A stretch of DNA of 64,000 nt. It comes from Paeniglutamicibacter cryotolerans (GTDB lineage: Bacteria; Actinomycetota; Actinomycetes; Actinomycetales; Micrococcaceae). Of the stretch, positions 47,071 to 55,330 are shown in pieces (position 1 is the first letter of the stretch; each line of letters begins with the position of its first letter). The position numbers and the translations under genes were made by a program. The stretch covers positions 1,984,001 through 2,048,000 of the forward strand of contig NZ_JACHVS010000001.1 in assembly GCF_014190875.1 (NCBI RefSeq). The letters are read 5' to 3'. Below the pieces are notes generated by a model. That model searched no databases. It was not told the DNA's origin and was given only the letters and a program-made list of their open reading frames with translations.

Positions 47071-49398
47071 GTGGACACCACCACCGACCTGCGCTCCATC
47101 ACCTTGGCCGAAGCCGAGGTGCTCATCCGCGCCGCCCTGCCCGCCTACGGGATCGAGGCGGCGACTGCCGAACTGGAACTGCTCAAACACCGGGAGAACT
47201 TCGTCTACCGGCTGATCGTTCCCGGAGCCAGGGACGTGGTGGTGCGCCTGCACCGCCCCGGGTTGCGCAGCGATGCGCAGATCGGGGTGGAAATGGACTT
47301 CCTGGCCGCCGCCGCCCAACGCGGGATCAGTGTCCCTGAGGTCATCGCCGCGACGGACGGGCGGTTGTTCATCTGCGCCGTGGACCCCGTCGGGCGCGGC
47401 TGCCAGATAGACCTGCAGGAATGGATCGATGGTTCCGCGCAGATGGGTTCGATCGATGAGGGACTCGCCGGAACATCCGCGCTGGAACCGGAAGCCTTCC
47501 TCGAGCTCGGCGTGGCCCTGGCCAGGCTGCACGAGCTGGCCGTGGAGCTGGGTCCTGTGGCCGGCGCCTCGCGCGGGGCCTGGGACGCCGAGGGCCTGAC
47601 CGGGGAGGCGCCGCTGTGGGGAGACCCGCTGCTGCTCCCGGGCCTCGACGCCGACGGTCGCATCCTGCTCGGCGAGGCACTGGCTAAGGCCGGGGCAGAG
47701 CTGTGCGCCTACGGCACCGGGGCGGACCGCTTCGGTGCCATCCATGCCGATGCCACGCCGGAAAACGTGCTGGTCTCGGACACCGGCCTGCGGGTGATCG
47801 ACTTCGACGACTTTGGTCCGGGCTTCTTCCTCTTTGATCTGGTCACTGCACTCTTTTGGTACCAGCCGCACCCGCGCTACCCGGAGTACGAAGCTGCGCT
47901 GTTCAGCGGGTATCGTTCGGTGCGCCGGCTGGGCGTGGAGCACCTGGAGCTCTGGCCGGCACTGCGGCTAGCCCGCGGGGCCAGCTACCTGGGCTGGGCC
48001 GCTGCCCGCGACGGGCAGGACGATGCCGGCTTCATCACCGAAAACGTGCTGCCACTGGTGCTGCGCCTCGCAGCGAATTATCCGAAGGGACCCACCGTGG
48101 AATCATCATCAACGAAGGAGCTGCTGGCCCGTCGTTATGCGAGCATCGGCAAGCACTCCCCGCTCTTCTACTCCGAGCCGCTCTCGCTGGCATCGGCCCA
48201 GGGCGTCTGGATCACGGCCACCGATGGGACCCGCTACCTGGATGGCTACAACAACGTCCCGCACGTGGGCCATGCCAATCCCACCGTGGTGGAAGCCGCC
48301 AGAGCGCAGGGCCTCACGCTGAACCTGCATAGCCGCTACCTTAACGAACCCATGGTCGCCTACGCGGAGAAGCTGCTGGCCACCTTCGATGCACCGCTGG
48401 ACAAGGTCTTCTTCACCAATTCCGGTTCCGAATCAAATGAGCTGGCACTGCGCATTGCGCGCCAGCACACCGGGGATCGCGGCGTGCTGATCAGCGATTT
48501 CAGCTATCACGGAAACACCACTTCGCTGGCTGAAATCACCACCGGGCTCACCGCCCGCGAGGAGTTCGCCGACTACGCCCGCACCATCCACATCCCCGAC
48601 CTCGAGCATGCCGGCGGGCTGGACGAGGAAGCGCTCACTGCCGCCGCACTGGCCCAGGTCGACGAGGCCATCGCCTCGCTGGCCGATGCCGGCTACGGCC
48701 TCTCCTGTGTGCTTTTGGATCCGCTCTTCTCCACCGAGGGGCTGAACAAGGTGCCACGTGGCTACGTCACCGGGCTGGCCGACCGCGTCCACGCCGCCGG
48801 CGGACTGGTCATCAGCGACGAGGTCCAGTCCGGCTTCGGCCGCACCGGGCACTCCATGTGGGGCTTTGGCCTGTTTGGCATCAACCCGGATCTGGTCACC
48901 TTGGGCAAGCCCATGGGCAACGGCCACCCGATGGGCGCCGTGGTGACCACCAGCGCGTTGCTTGACGAATTCGGCGAGCACAACATGTTCTTCAATACCT
49001 TCGGTGGCAACCCGGTTTCCGCGGCTGTCGGCATGGCAGTGCTGCAGGTCATGGAGGAACAAGACCTGGTGGAGAACTCCCGCCTGCTCGGCCTGAGGGT
49101 GCGGGACGCACTGCGCCCGGTGGCAGCCGCCTCGATGATTGCCGGCCCGGTCAAGGGCACCGGGCTGTTCTTCGGCGTGGAAATCATCAACGCCGACGGC
49201 ACCCCCTGGGCCGCCGGGGCCAAGGCCGTCATCGAGCATATGAAGGCCAACATGGTGCTGGTATCCCGGATCGGTCCGAACGACAACGTGCTGAAGATGC
49301 GTCCGCCCATGGTCATCAACGCCGGGCAGGTTGACCTGCTTGTGGCGGCCTTCGCCGCGGCGCTGGATGCCGTGGAGGCCACGGTGCCCGGCGGCTGA
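47071..49398 (+). CDS. Fused APH-type kinase and class III PLP enzyme (amino-alcohol kinase/phospho-lyase-like)
   Basis: A 775-residue two-domain protein. Residues ~1-345 are an aminoglycoside-phosphotransferase-fold kinase: nucleotide-binding lysine in LKHRENFVYRL, Brenner loop AIHADATPENVLV and metal aspartate in VIDFDDFGPGF. Residues ~350-775 are a class III aminotransferase fold: FFTNSGSESNELALRIARQH, PLP aspartate in LVISDEVQSGFGRTG and Schiff-base lysine in LVTLGKPMGNGHPMGAV. The pairing parallels hydroxylysine kinase with phosphohydroxylysine phospho-lyase and the ethanolamine-phosphate phospho-lyases: phosphorylate an amino alcohol, then eliminate phosphate and ammonia to give an aldehyde. 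GTG 47071 follows AAGGAAAGG. No peptidase M23 insert is present. Substrate is inferred from neighbours. Confidence 0.85.
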   Translation: MDTTTDLRSITLAEAEVLIRAALPAYGIEAATAELELLKHRENFVYRLIVPGARDVVVRLHRPGLRSDAQIGVEMDFLAAAAQRGISVPEVIAATDGRLFICAVDPVGRGCQIDLQEWIDGSAQMGSIDEGLAGTSALEPEAFLELGVALARLHELAVELGPVAGASRGAWDAEGLTGEAPLWGDPLLLPGLDADGRILLGEALAKAGAELCAYGTGADRFGAIHADATPENVLVSDTGLRVIDFDDFGPGFFLFDLVTALFWYQPHPRYPEYEAALFSGYRSVRRLGVEHLELWPALRLARGASYLGWAAARDGQDDAGFITENVLPLVLRLAANYPKGPTVESSSTKELLARRYASIGKHSPLFYSEPLSLASAQGVWITATDGTRYLDGYNNVPHVGHANPTVVEAARAQGLTLNLHSRYLNEPMVAYAEKLLATFDAPLDKVFFTNSGSESNELALRIARQHTGDRGVLISDFSYHGNTTSLAEITTGLTAREEFADYARTIHIPDLEHAGGLDEEALTAAALAQVDEAIASLADAGYGLSCVLLDPLFSTEGLNKVPRGYVTGLADRVHAAGGLVISDEVQSGFGRTGHSMWGFGLFGINPDLVTLGKPMGNGHPMGAVVTTSALLDEFGEHNMFFNTFGGNPVSAAVGMAVLQVMEEQDLVENSRLLGLRVRDALRPVAAASMIAGPVKGTGLFFGVEIINADGTPWAAGAKAVIEHMKANMVLVSRIGPNDNVLKMRPPMVINAGQVDLLVAAFAAALDAVEATVPGG

Positions 49399-49550
49399 TC
49401 GATACCCGACGCGGCAAGCAAACCTTTGAAGCGGGCCCCGGGGGAAGCAGGCGACGCCGAACGTGTGGCCAGCCGTTGGCGGACCCTCGTTGGCGCGGCT
49501 GGCTTCGCCAAGGGCCCGTGGCAGGCACTTGGGATGCATGCCCTTCCGGG

Positions 49551-50948
49551 CTAGGCCACTTTGGGGCGCATCCGTGTTGCCACGAAGTGGACCAGCAGGG
49601 AAGCGAAGACCGCCATGCACAAGATGGCGCCGATTTGGAATGACAAGCTGATTCCTGCGCCGCTGGAGTGCTGGTCCGGGCCCATGTGCGCGGCGAGTAC
49701 AGCAGCCGAAACTGCCGTGCCGAAGGAACTGCCCACGGTGCGCAAGACCTGGTTGAAGCTCACCGAACTGCCCAGTTCTTCGGTGGCAACGGAGCGGGCG
49801 ATCAAAGCCGGCATGGCCGCGTAGCTTGCTCCCATGCCCAGGCCGAAGAGCAGCATTCCGAGCAGGACTTCCCAGAGCCGGGTGTGGGCAAACCAGAGCA
49901 TGGTTCCGGAAACCATGACGATGCCTGCGCCGATCGGCAGCAGCGTCGCCAGTCCGATCCGGTGTGCCAGTCGACGGACCAGCCGGTTCGCCGCAAAACT
50001 ACCCACCGACAAGGGGAGCATGACGAATCCGGCCCAGAAGACCGGAAGGGCGATGCCGTACCCGGTAGAGGTCGGCGCCTGCGCGACCAGGCTGGCCATG
50101 GAGAATCCGATGTACAGGGCGGCGCCCAGGCCGATGGCGGTGGCGTTGGCCAGCAGCACCTCGGCATTCCGGAAGACCCGGAGGTTGACCAATGGATACT
50201 GCTTGCGCAGGGCCCCGCGAACCCAGAGAGCCAAAACCAGGGCGGCGAGGATGAAGGCGCCAATGGTCAAGGTGGATCCCCAGCCCCAATTGGGGCCTTC
50301 GCTCACGGCCAGCAGCAGGACGCCCAAGCCCAGCCCCAGCGAGCCGGCACCGACGTAGTCGAAAGGATCCGAGCTTCCCTGTTCATCGGGTCCGTCGGGC
50401 ACGATGCGGGCGACCACGATGAGGGCGCTCACGACGAACAAGGCGGCAAACCAGAAGGCGAAGCGGAAGTCGAAGAGGCCGGCGAGGATTCCTGTGAGCG
50501 GGTATCCGACGCCGATGCCGGTGGATACGGTCACCGAGAGGCTGGAGATGGAGAACTGGACCTTATCGGCTGCGACATAGCGGCGGGCCAGGGAAATCGT
50601 TACCGGGACGATGCCGTAGGTCAGGCCCTGCAAGGCCCGGCCGATGAGGAAGATCGTAAAGTTTGGGGCCATGGCCGCGATGATCGACCCGATGAGGATG
50701 ATCACCAAGGACCACATCAGCAGTCGTTTCTTGTGCCTGCCGTCGCTGAGCCGGCCCATGACGGGTGTCGCTATGGCCCCGACCAGGAGGTTCAGGGTGA
50801 GCATCCACTGTGCCGTACTGACCGAAACGTGCATTTCGGTGGCGATTGACGGCACGAGCAGCATGCCCAGGGAGCTGACGATGGCGGTGGAGAGCGCCGC
50901 GTAGACCAGCGCAGGGACCAAGCGTGATTGTGTTTTCTGTTCAGCCAC
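49551..50948 (-). CDS. MFS transporter, DHA2 (14-helix drug exporter) type
   Basis: A 465-residue major facilitator with about 14 hydrophobic segments. The first loop has the MFS motif A variant PVMGRLSDGRHKKRLL, and the fifth helix has the exporter motif C region SVTVSTGIGVGYPLTGILAGLFDFRFAFW. GTG 50948 is taken as start; it overlaps the MarR stop by 8 bases, giving a coupled regulator-exporter pair. Likely role is proton-driven efflux of a toxic compound or antibiotic. The frame extends to 51095 through marR, which is not coding here. Confidence 0.88.
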   Translation of the reverse strand: MAEQKTQSRLVPALVYAALSTAIVSSLGMLLVPSIATEMHVSVSTAQWMLTLNLLVGAIATPVMGRLSDGRHKKRLLMWSLVIILIGSIIAAMAPNFTIFLIGRALQGLTYGIVPVTISLARRYVAADKVQFSISSLSVTVSTGIGVGYPLTGILAGLFDFRFAFWFAALFVVSALIVVARIVPDGPDEQGSSDPFDYVGAGSLGLGLGVLLLAVSEGPNWGWGSTLTIGAFILAALVLALWVRGALRKQYPLVNLRVFRNAEVLLANATAIGLGAALYIGFSMASLVAQAPTSTGYGIALPVFWAGFVMLPLSVGSFAANRLVRRLAHRIGLATLLPIGAGIVMVSGTMLWFAHTRLWEVLLGMLLFGLGMGASYAAMPALIARSVATEELGSSVSFNQVLRTVGSSFGTAVSAAVLAAHMGPDQHSSGAGISLSFQIGAILCMAVFASLLVHFVATRMRPKVA

Positions 50949-51366
50949 GGGGTGACTCCGATCCCAGCTTGCGCAACAGTGGAACGATGGCTTCCAGATC
51001 CCGGCGTTCCTGCTCCGTGAGCCGGTCTTTGAGGGCCCGGTCCATCCAGCCATGTCCTGCGGCCAGTTCCTCGGCCAAGCCCTCCCTGCCCGCATCGGTC
51101 AATTCGATCCGGATCCTGCGGCGGTCCTCCGGGTCGGGGATCCGGGCCACGAAGCCCAGCCGTTCAAGTTCCCGCACTGCCAGCGAGATCCCCTGGGTGC
51201 TCACATGGAGGATGGCTGCCAGCTCGGTGGTAGTCGAGTTCCCGTGCCCCTCCAGATGACGCAGTACGCCTAGTTTGCCGGGGGAGAGGGTCCGCCTGGC
51301 GCTCAAGTGCGCGGACAACGGATAAAGCGTCTGCAGGAAGGAGTTCGTCAAGGATTCTTTGCTCAC
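50941..51366 (-). CDS. MarR-family regulator of the adjacent exporter
   Basis: A 141-residue winged-helix regulator. The DNA-binding part runs ~30-95: LSPGKLGVLRHLEGHGNSTTTELAAILHVSTQGISLAVRELERLGFVARIPDPEDRRRIRIELT, with the DPEDRRR wing typical of MarR. It is first in the operon, 8 bases overlapping the exporter gene, and an operator-like inverted repeat lies 20 bases upstream of its start. Autorepression released by an exported phenolic or drug-like ligand is the usual model. Confidence 0.92.
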   Translation of the reverse strand: MSKESLTNSFLQTLYPLSAHLSARRTLSPGKLGVLRHLEGHGNSTTTELAAILHVSTQGISLAVRELERLGFVARIPDPEDRRRIRIELTDAGREGLAEELAAGHGWMDRALKDRLTEQERRDLEAIVPLLRKLGSESPRG

Positions 51367-51386
51367 TCACTGAGTATAAAAGCCTG

Positions 51387-51410
51387 CAAGTAACTTTATC
51401 AACTTACTTG
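51387..51410. promoter_or_regulatory. Candidate MarR operator
   Basis: Perfect 7-bp arms CAAGTAA and TTACTTG lie 10 bases apart, and the inner bases (CTT...AAC) add partial symmetry. The element is 20 bp upstream of the marR start, where a promoter must lie. Size and symmetry suit a MarR dimer. Confidence 0.6.
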
Positions 51411-51488
51411 GCGGATTTTTATCGCCACCGACATGCCCGGCAGCGCCGGAGCCTGGGCCGCGCCAGCCTCAGGCCGGAAAGCCAAAAG

Positions 51489-51537
51489 GCCACGGGGCCG
51501 GGAAAACAACGACTACGTGTTTTCCCGGCCCCGTGGC
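51489..51537 (-). terminator. Terminator of the amino-acid-type ABC operon
   Basis: A perfect 19-bp stem (51489-51507 with 51519-51537) with an 11-base loop, 18 bases past the stop at 51556 on the minus strand. The four A bases inside the left arm give a short T-run when read leftward. It shields the marR promoter region. Confidence 0.88.
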
Positions 51538-51555
51538 TCCGGCCTCCATCTGCTT

Positions 51556-53079
51556 CTAGACAGTGTTCGACACGTGTCGCACGAAGCGCTGGATGCGTTC
51601 GTGGCCCTCGCTTCCGAAGATGAGCGCCGGCGGACCGGCCTCGACGACGTTGCCGTCTTCCATGAACACCACCCAGTCCGCCACATCGCGGGCCAGCTTC
51701 ATTTCATGGGTCACGATCACCATCGTCATGCCGTCATTGGCCAGGTCGGCAATGACCTCCAAGACCTCTGCGACCAGCTCGGGATCCAGTGCGCTGGTAG
51801 GTTCGTCGAAGAGCATGACCGACGGTTTCATGGCCAGTGCCCGGGCAATGGCCACGCGCTGCTGCTGTCCGCCGGAGAGCTGGTGCGGATACTTCGACGC
51901 GTGCTGCGCCAAGCCGACCCGGCCCAGCAGGGTGCGTGCGTATTCCTGAGCCTCCTCCCGACCCATGAGCCCGGTCTGCTGAGGTGCCAGCGCAATGTTT
52001 TCCAGCACGCTCAGGTGCGGGAAGAGGTTGAAGCGCTGGAAAACCATGCCGATGTTTGACCGTTGTTCGGCCATGGAGGCATCACTGCGGGGTATCAGTC
52101 GGCCGTCGTTGCCCGGCCGGTACCCGACGGTCTCTCCGTTGACCAGCACTATTCCGCCATCGTGGGGTTCGAGGTGGTTCAGCGTCCGCACCAGCGTGGT
52201 TTTTCCGGATCCGGAGGGGCCGATGACGACCACGACCTCGCCGCGGTGCACATCCAGGTCCACTCCCTTGAGAACCTGGTTCTCGCCGAAGGTCTTGGTG
52301 ACCCCGCGTGCTTCGACGATCTTCTCGCCGCTGTGCGGGTGCGCTTCGCGAATGCGCTCGACCCGGCCCGGAAGGTCGGAGGAGACGTTCTCCAGCGCCG
52401 TGTGGCGGCGGGTGACATCGAGGTGTCGTTCGAGCAGCCCGCGCAGCTGATCGAAGATCGTGACCAGCAGGACGTAGAACGCGGCCACGGCGGTCAGGGT
52501 CTCCAGCACCAGGAAGTTCTGCGTGTAGAGGCGCTGACCGACCAACAGGATTTCCGGCAGGGAAATCACGCTGGCCAGCGAGGTGAGCTTCAGGATCGAA
52601 ACGAATTCATTGCCCAGCGAGGGCAGCGAAATCCGGAAGGCCTGGGGCAAGACGATCCGGCGCTGGAACTGGCCGTAGCGCAGGCCCAGGGCCTTGGCTG
52701 CCTCGCGCTGGTCCAGGCCGACGGAGAGCAGGCCGCCACGGTGGATCTCGGCCATGTAAGCGGCCTCGTGCAGGATCATCGCCACCAGCGCAGCATTGAA
52801 GGACGAACCCAGGATGACTTGGGACGGGGGAAAGACCTGCGGGATGTTGTAGGCAAACACCAGTAGGACCAACAGCGGCAGGCTCCGGAAGAGCCAGATG
52901 TAGAGCCCCGCGACGATGTTCAGGACCCGGGTGCGCGATTCACGCATGAGTGCCAGGATGATGCCAGCCACGTTGGCGATGGTCCAGGCAAGAACGGACA
53001 GCGCGACGACGATGCCGGCGCCTTGCCATAGCTCGGGATCCAGGAACAGTGAGAACGTGTAAGCCCAGTCGAACTGCAT
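51556..53079 (-). CDS. Fused polar-amino-acid ABC permease and ATPase
   Basis: A 507-residue fusion. Residues ~15-225 are a HisM/GlnP-type permease with about five helices, including IWLFRSLPLLVLLVFAYNIPQ and the coupling loop YMAEIHRGGLLSVGLDQREAAKALGL. Residues ~255-507 are a GlnQ/HisP ATPase: Walker A GPSGSGKTT, MVFQRFNLFPHLSVLENI, signature LSGGQQQRVAIARAL, Walker B MLFDEPTSALDPE and switch VTHEMKLA. One polypeptide supplies both half-transporter parts, so a homodimer would suffice. It follows the binding-protein gene by 9 bases. Confidence 0.92.
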   Translation of the reverse strand: MQFDWAYTFSLFLDPELWQGAGIVVALSVLAWTIANVAGIILALMRESRTRVLNIVAGLYIWLFRSLPLLVLLVFAYNIPQVFPPSQVILGSSFNAALVAMILHEAAYMAEIHRGGLLSVGLDQREAAKALGLRYGQFQRRIVLPQAFRISLPSLGNEFVSILKLTSLASVISLPEILLVGQRLYTQNFLVLETLTAVAAFYVLLVTIFDQLRGLLERHLDVTRRHTALENVSSDLPGRVERIREAHPHSGEKIVEARGVTKTFGENQVLKGVDLDVHRGEVVVVIGPSGSGKTTLVRTLNHLEPHDGGIVLVNGETVGYRPGNDGRLIPRSDASMAEQRSNIGMVFQRFNLFPHLSVLENIALAPQQTGLMGREEAQEYARTLLGRVGLAQHASKYPHQLSGGQQQRVAIARALAMKPSVMLFDEPTSALDPELVAEVLEVIADLANDGMTMVIVTHEMKLARDVADWVVFMEDGNVVEAGPPALIFGSEGHERIQRFVRHVSNTV

Positions 53080-53088
53080 GGCGTTCGC

Positions 53089-53955
53089 CTACTTCCGTTC
53101 CATGGATGCCTTGAGTACTGCGGGATCCACGGGCTCGAGGTTGTACTTGGCCAGCAGTTCGTCGTAGCTGCCGTCTTCCTGCATGGACTTGATGGCGTCG
53201 GTGATGGCTCCATGCATGGGCGCATCGCCCTTCTTGACCCCGATGCCCACTGCAATGGGGTAGATCAGGGAGGTGCTGGTCAGCTTCAGGCGGCCCTTCG
53301 TCTTTTCCACCGCGACCTTTGCCACGGCGCCATCGGTCATCTGGGCATCGACCTGGTTCGAGAGCAGGGCCTGGGTCGCTTCCGGATCGGTCGGGAACTC
53401 CTTGACTGTGATCGCGCCCTTGCCCTCGGCCTTGCAGCGGTCTGATTCCTCCTTGGTCATGATCCCCACGATGACGGTGGCGGTGACCACGCCGACGGAC
53501 TTGCCGCAGAGGTCTCCCGGGCTGACATACTCGGTTCCGTCGGCACGGCTGATGATGGAGTTGCCCGTCTGGAAGTAGGGCACGAAGTCGACTTCCTTGG
53601 CGCGGGGAGCCGAGACATAGAGGGTGGATGCGATCGCGTCATAGCGGTCGGCCTTGATCCCGGCAATGATCTGGGCGAAGCGGGTATCGACGTAGTTGGT
53701 GGCAACGCCCATCTTCGCGGCCACGGCGTCCATGAATTCGACATCGAATCCGGCCGGCTTCCCGTTCTCCAGGGTGTCATAGGGGGGATAGGTCAGGTCG
53801 GTGCCGATCGTCAGCTTGCCCGAGACCTTGGTGGGAATCGTGCTCTCGGAACCGGGTGCTGCATTGGTTGTCGGTGAAGCGGAACCGCAGGCACTGAGTG
53901 CGAGGGCGGCGATGGCCGTTCCTGCAACGAGACTGCGACGAAGGGTGGTGCGCAT
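53089..53955 (-). CDS. Polar-amino-acid ABC substrate-binding lipoprotein
   Basis: A 288-residue family 3 solute-binding protein. The signal peptide RTTLRRSLVAGTAIAALAL ends in lipobox LSAC near residue 22. The mature part shows LTIGTDLTYPPYDTLENGKPAGFDVEFMDAVAAKMG, then YDAIASTLYVSAPRAKEVDFVPYF and MQEDGSYDELLAKY, classic for amino-acid, opine or ectoine binders. ATG 53955 follows GAGGAG. It is between an M20 hydrolase gene and the fused transporter, suggesting import of an N-acyl amino acid or peptide-like molecule that the hydrolase would cleave. Confidence 0.92.
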   Translation of the reverse strand: MRTTLRRSLVAGTAIAALALSACGSASPTTNAAPGSESTIPTKVSGKLTIGTDLTYPPYDTLENGKPAGFDVEFMDAVAAKMGVATNYVDTRFAQIIAGIKADRYDAIASTLYVSAPRAKEVDFVPYFQTGNSIISRADGTEYVSPGDLCGKSVGVVTATVIVGIMTKEESDRCKAEGKGAITVKEFPTDPEATQALLSNQVDAQMTDGAVAKVAVEKTKGRLKLTSTSLIYPIAVGIGVKKGDAPMHGAITDAIKSMQEDGSYDELLAKYNLEPVDPAVLKASMERK

Positions 53956-54019
53956 GGTGATCTCCTCGAACGAGCTGGATGGGGAAGGGTGGTGCGGGGA
54001 CCTGCGGTGAAGCTGGCGG

Positions 54020-55210
54020 CTAACGCGGTTCGTTACACCACTGGTCAGCCAACGCCGAGTAGATGGCGATGATCTCGTCGTACTTGGCTTGTTCGACCCA
54101 TTCATCGGCCCAGCTGTAGGGAGGGGTGCCAGGGCCGATGTTGACGGCTGGGATGCCGGCTTGAGCCAGGGGCACCATGTCGGTCCAGAACGGAATCCCG
54201 CGGAAGACCGGGGTCGAGCCGATGCTGCTCACTGCCGCTGCCACCGAGGTGGCGATCGGGCTTTCCGGGTCGATCTCGTAGGGCAGCCGCGGTCCGGAGA
54301 GCCAGTGTTCGCTGAACTCGACGGTTGCCTGGATCCGAGGATCCTGGCGGGCCAGGTCCTGGATCATGCGCTCTGCCTGGTCGCGCACGTCGTAGGGATC
54401 CTGGCTGGGCAGCAGTCGGATATCGCAGGTCATCTCACACCGGTCCGGGACCTGGTTGTGCTTGGTGCCGCCACGGATGGTACCGATGTTCAGGTTCGGG
54501 CCTCCAGGAAGTTCCGGGTGCGGTTCGTAGGGCATCTCTGCCTCGAAGCGCCGCATCCCGGCCAGGAGCGGTTCCATCGTTTCAATGGCGTTCAGTCCGA
54601 GCTCCTTGGCGGAGGTATGGGCCTGCTTGCCGTGTGTGGTGACCTTCAGGTAGGCGGCCCCCCGGTGGACGGTGCCGATGGTGTTGTCCGTGGGCTCCCC
54701 GCAGATCCCGGCATCCGCGGTGAATCCGGCTTCCAGCAGGGAGCGGGTTCCCACGCCTCCTTCAAAGTGGCAGGAGACTCCATGGAAGACCACGTCGCCT
54801 TTCGGACGCCTGCCCGAGGTGGCGATATCGCGCATCACCGCCAGGCCCGCGGTGGTGGCGGCCTTCATGTCGGCGATCCCGGCGCCGTAGATGCGTCCGC
54901 CTTCCACGGTGGCGGCGAAGGGCTCCTTGGTCCAGTCCGGCGAGACTTCGTAGGTGTCCAGATGGCCGTTGAAGAGAATCGATTTCCCGCCCCCGGTGCC
55001 CCGGATGCGGCCACCGACTGAATAACGGCCCGGCATTGACTCGACCAGCTCTACCTCGTCGACCCCCCATTGGCGCATCTGCTCGGCCATGAATTCGGCC
55101 AGTGGAGTTTCCCGGCCCCACGTGGAATCGATCGAGAGCACTTCGCTCAGCAGCTGAAGGTTGCGTGCGGAGGTGTATTCGGCGGTGGATTCGGTGGTGT
55201 GCATGGACAT
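54020..55210 (-). CDS. M20-family (ArgE/DapE-like) hydrolase with altered active site
   Basis: A 396-residue M20-fold protein. Metal-site residues H83 and D85 (FNGHLDTY), D114 (GAGIADMK) and E172 (CGEPTD) are present, as is the dimer-domain histidine in GKQAHTSAKE. The usual Asp-Glu-Glu box with the catalytic and bridging glutamates is instead CHFEGG (147-152), and the closing GPG...AH motif reads GPGTPPYSWADEW, with serine for the metal histidine. It may be a divergent subfamily with shifted residues, or a non-hydrolytic member. It heads the leftward operon with the ABC importer, GAGGAG precedes the ATG, and a LysR gene diverges from it. Confidence 0.85.
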   Translation of the reverse strand: MSMHTTESTAEYTSARNLQLLSEVLSIDSTWGRETPLAEFMAEQMRQWGVDEVELVESMPGRYSVGGRIRGTGGGKSILFNGHLDTYEVSPDWTKEPFAATVEGGRIYGAGIADMKAATTAGLAVMRDIATSGRRPKGDVVFHGVSCHFEGGVGTRSLLEAGFTADAGICGEPTDNTIGTVHRGAAYLKVTTHGKQAHTSAKELGLNAIETMEPLLAGMRRFEAEMPYEPHPELPGGPNLNIGTIRGGTKHNQVPDRCEMTCDIRLLPSQDPYDVRDQAERMIQDLARQDPRIQATVEFSEHWLSGPRLPYEIDPESPIATSVAAAVSSIGSTPVFRGIPFWTDMVPLAQAGIPAVNIGPGTPPYSWADEWVEQAKYDEIIAIYSALADQWCNEPR

Positions 55211-55285
55211 GGATGCTCCTCATGCTCGGGGTGGGGCGTGCGGCGCGTCCGCAGGCGTTGAGTAGACTATGCTCCACGCCGTAGG

Positions 55286-55301
55286 GTGTTGTATATCACA
55301 C
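55286..55301. promoter_or_regulatory. Candidate LysR-type operator in the divergent region
   Basis: GTGTTGTATATCACAC is an imperfect inverted repeat (GTGT...ACAC arms) containing a T-N11-A core. It lies 76 bp upstream of the M20 gene and 30 bp upstream of the LysR gene, the standard position for a LysR protein controlling a divergent operon. Confidence 0.45.
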
Positions 55302-55330
55302 GTAATCTGCGAAAGGTATCGGAAAAATAG

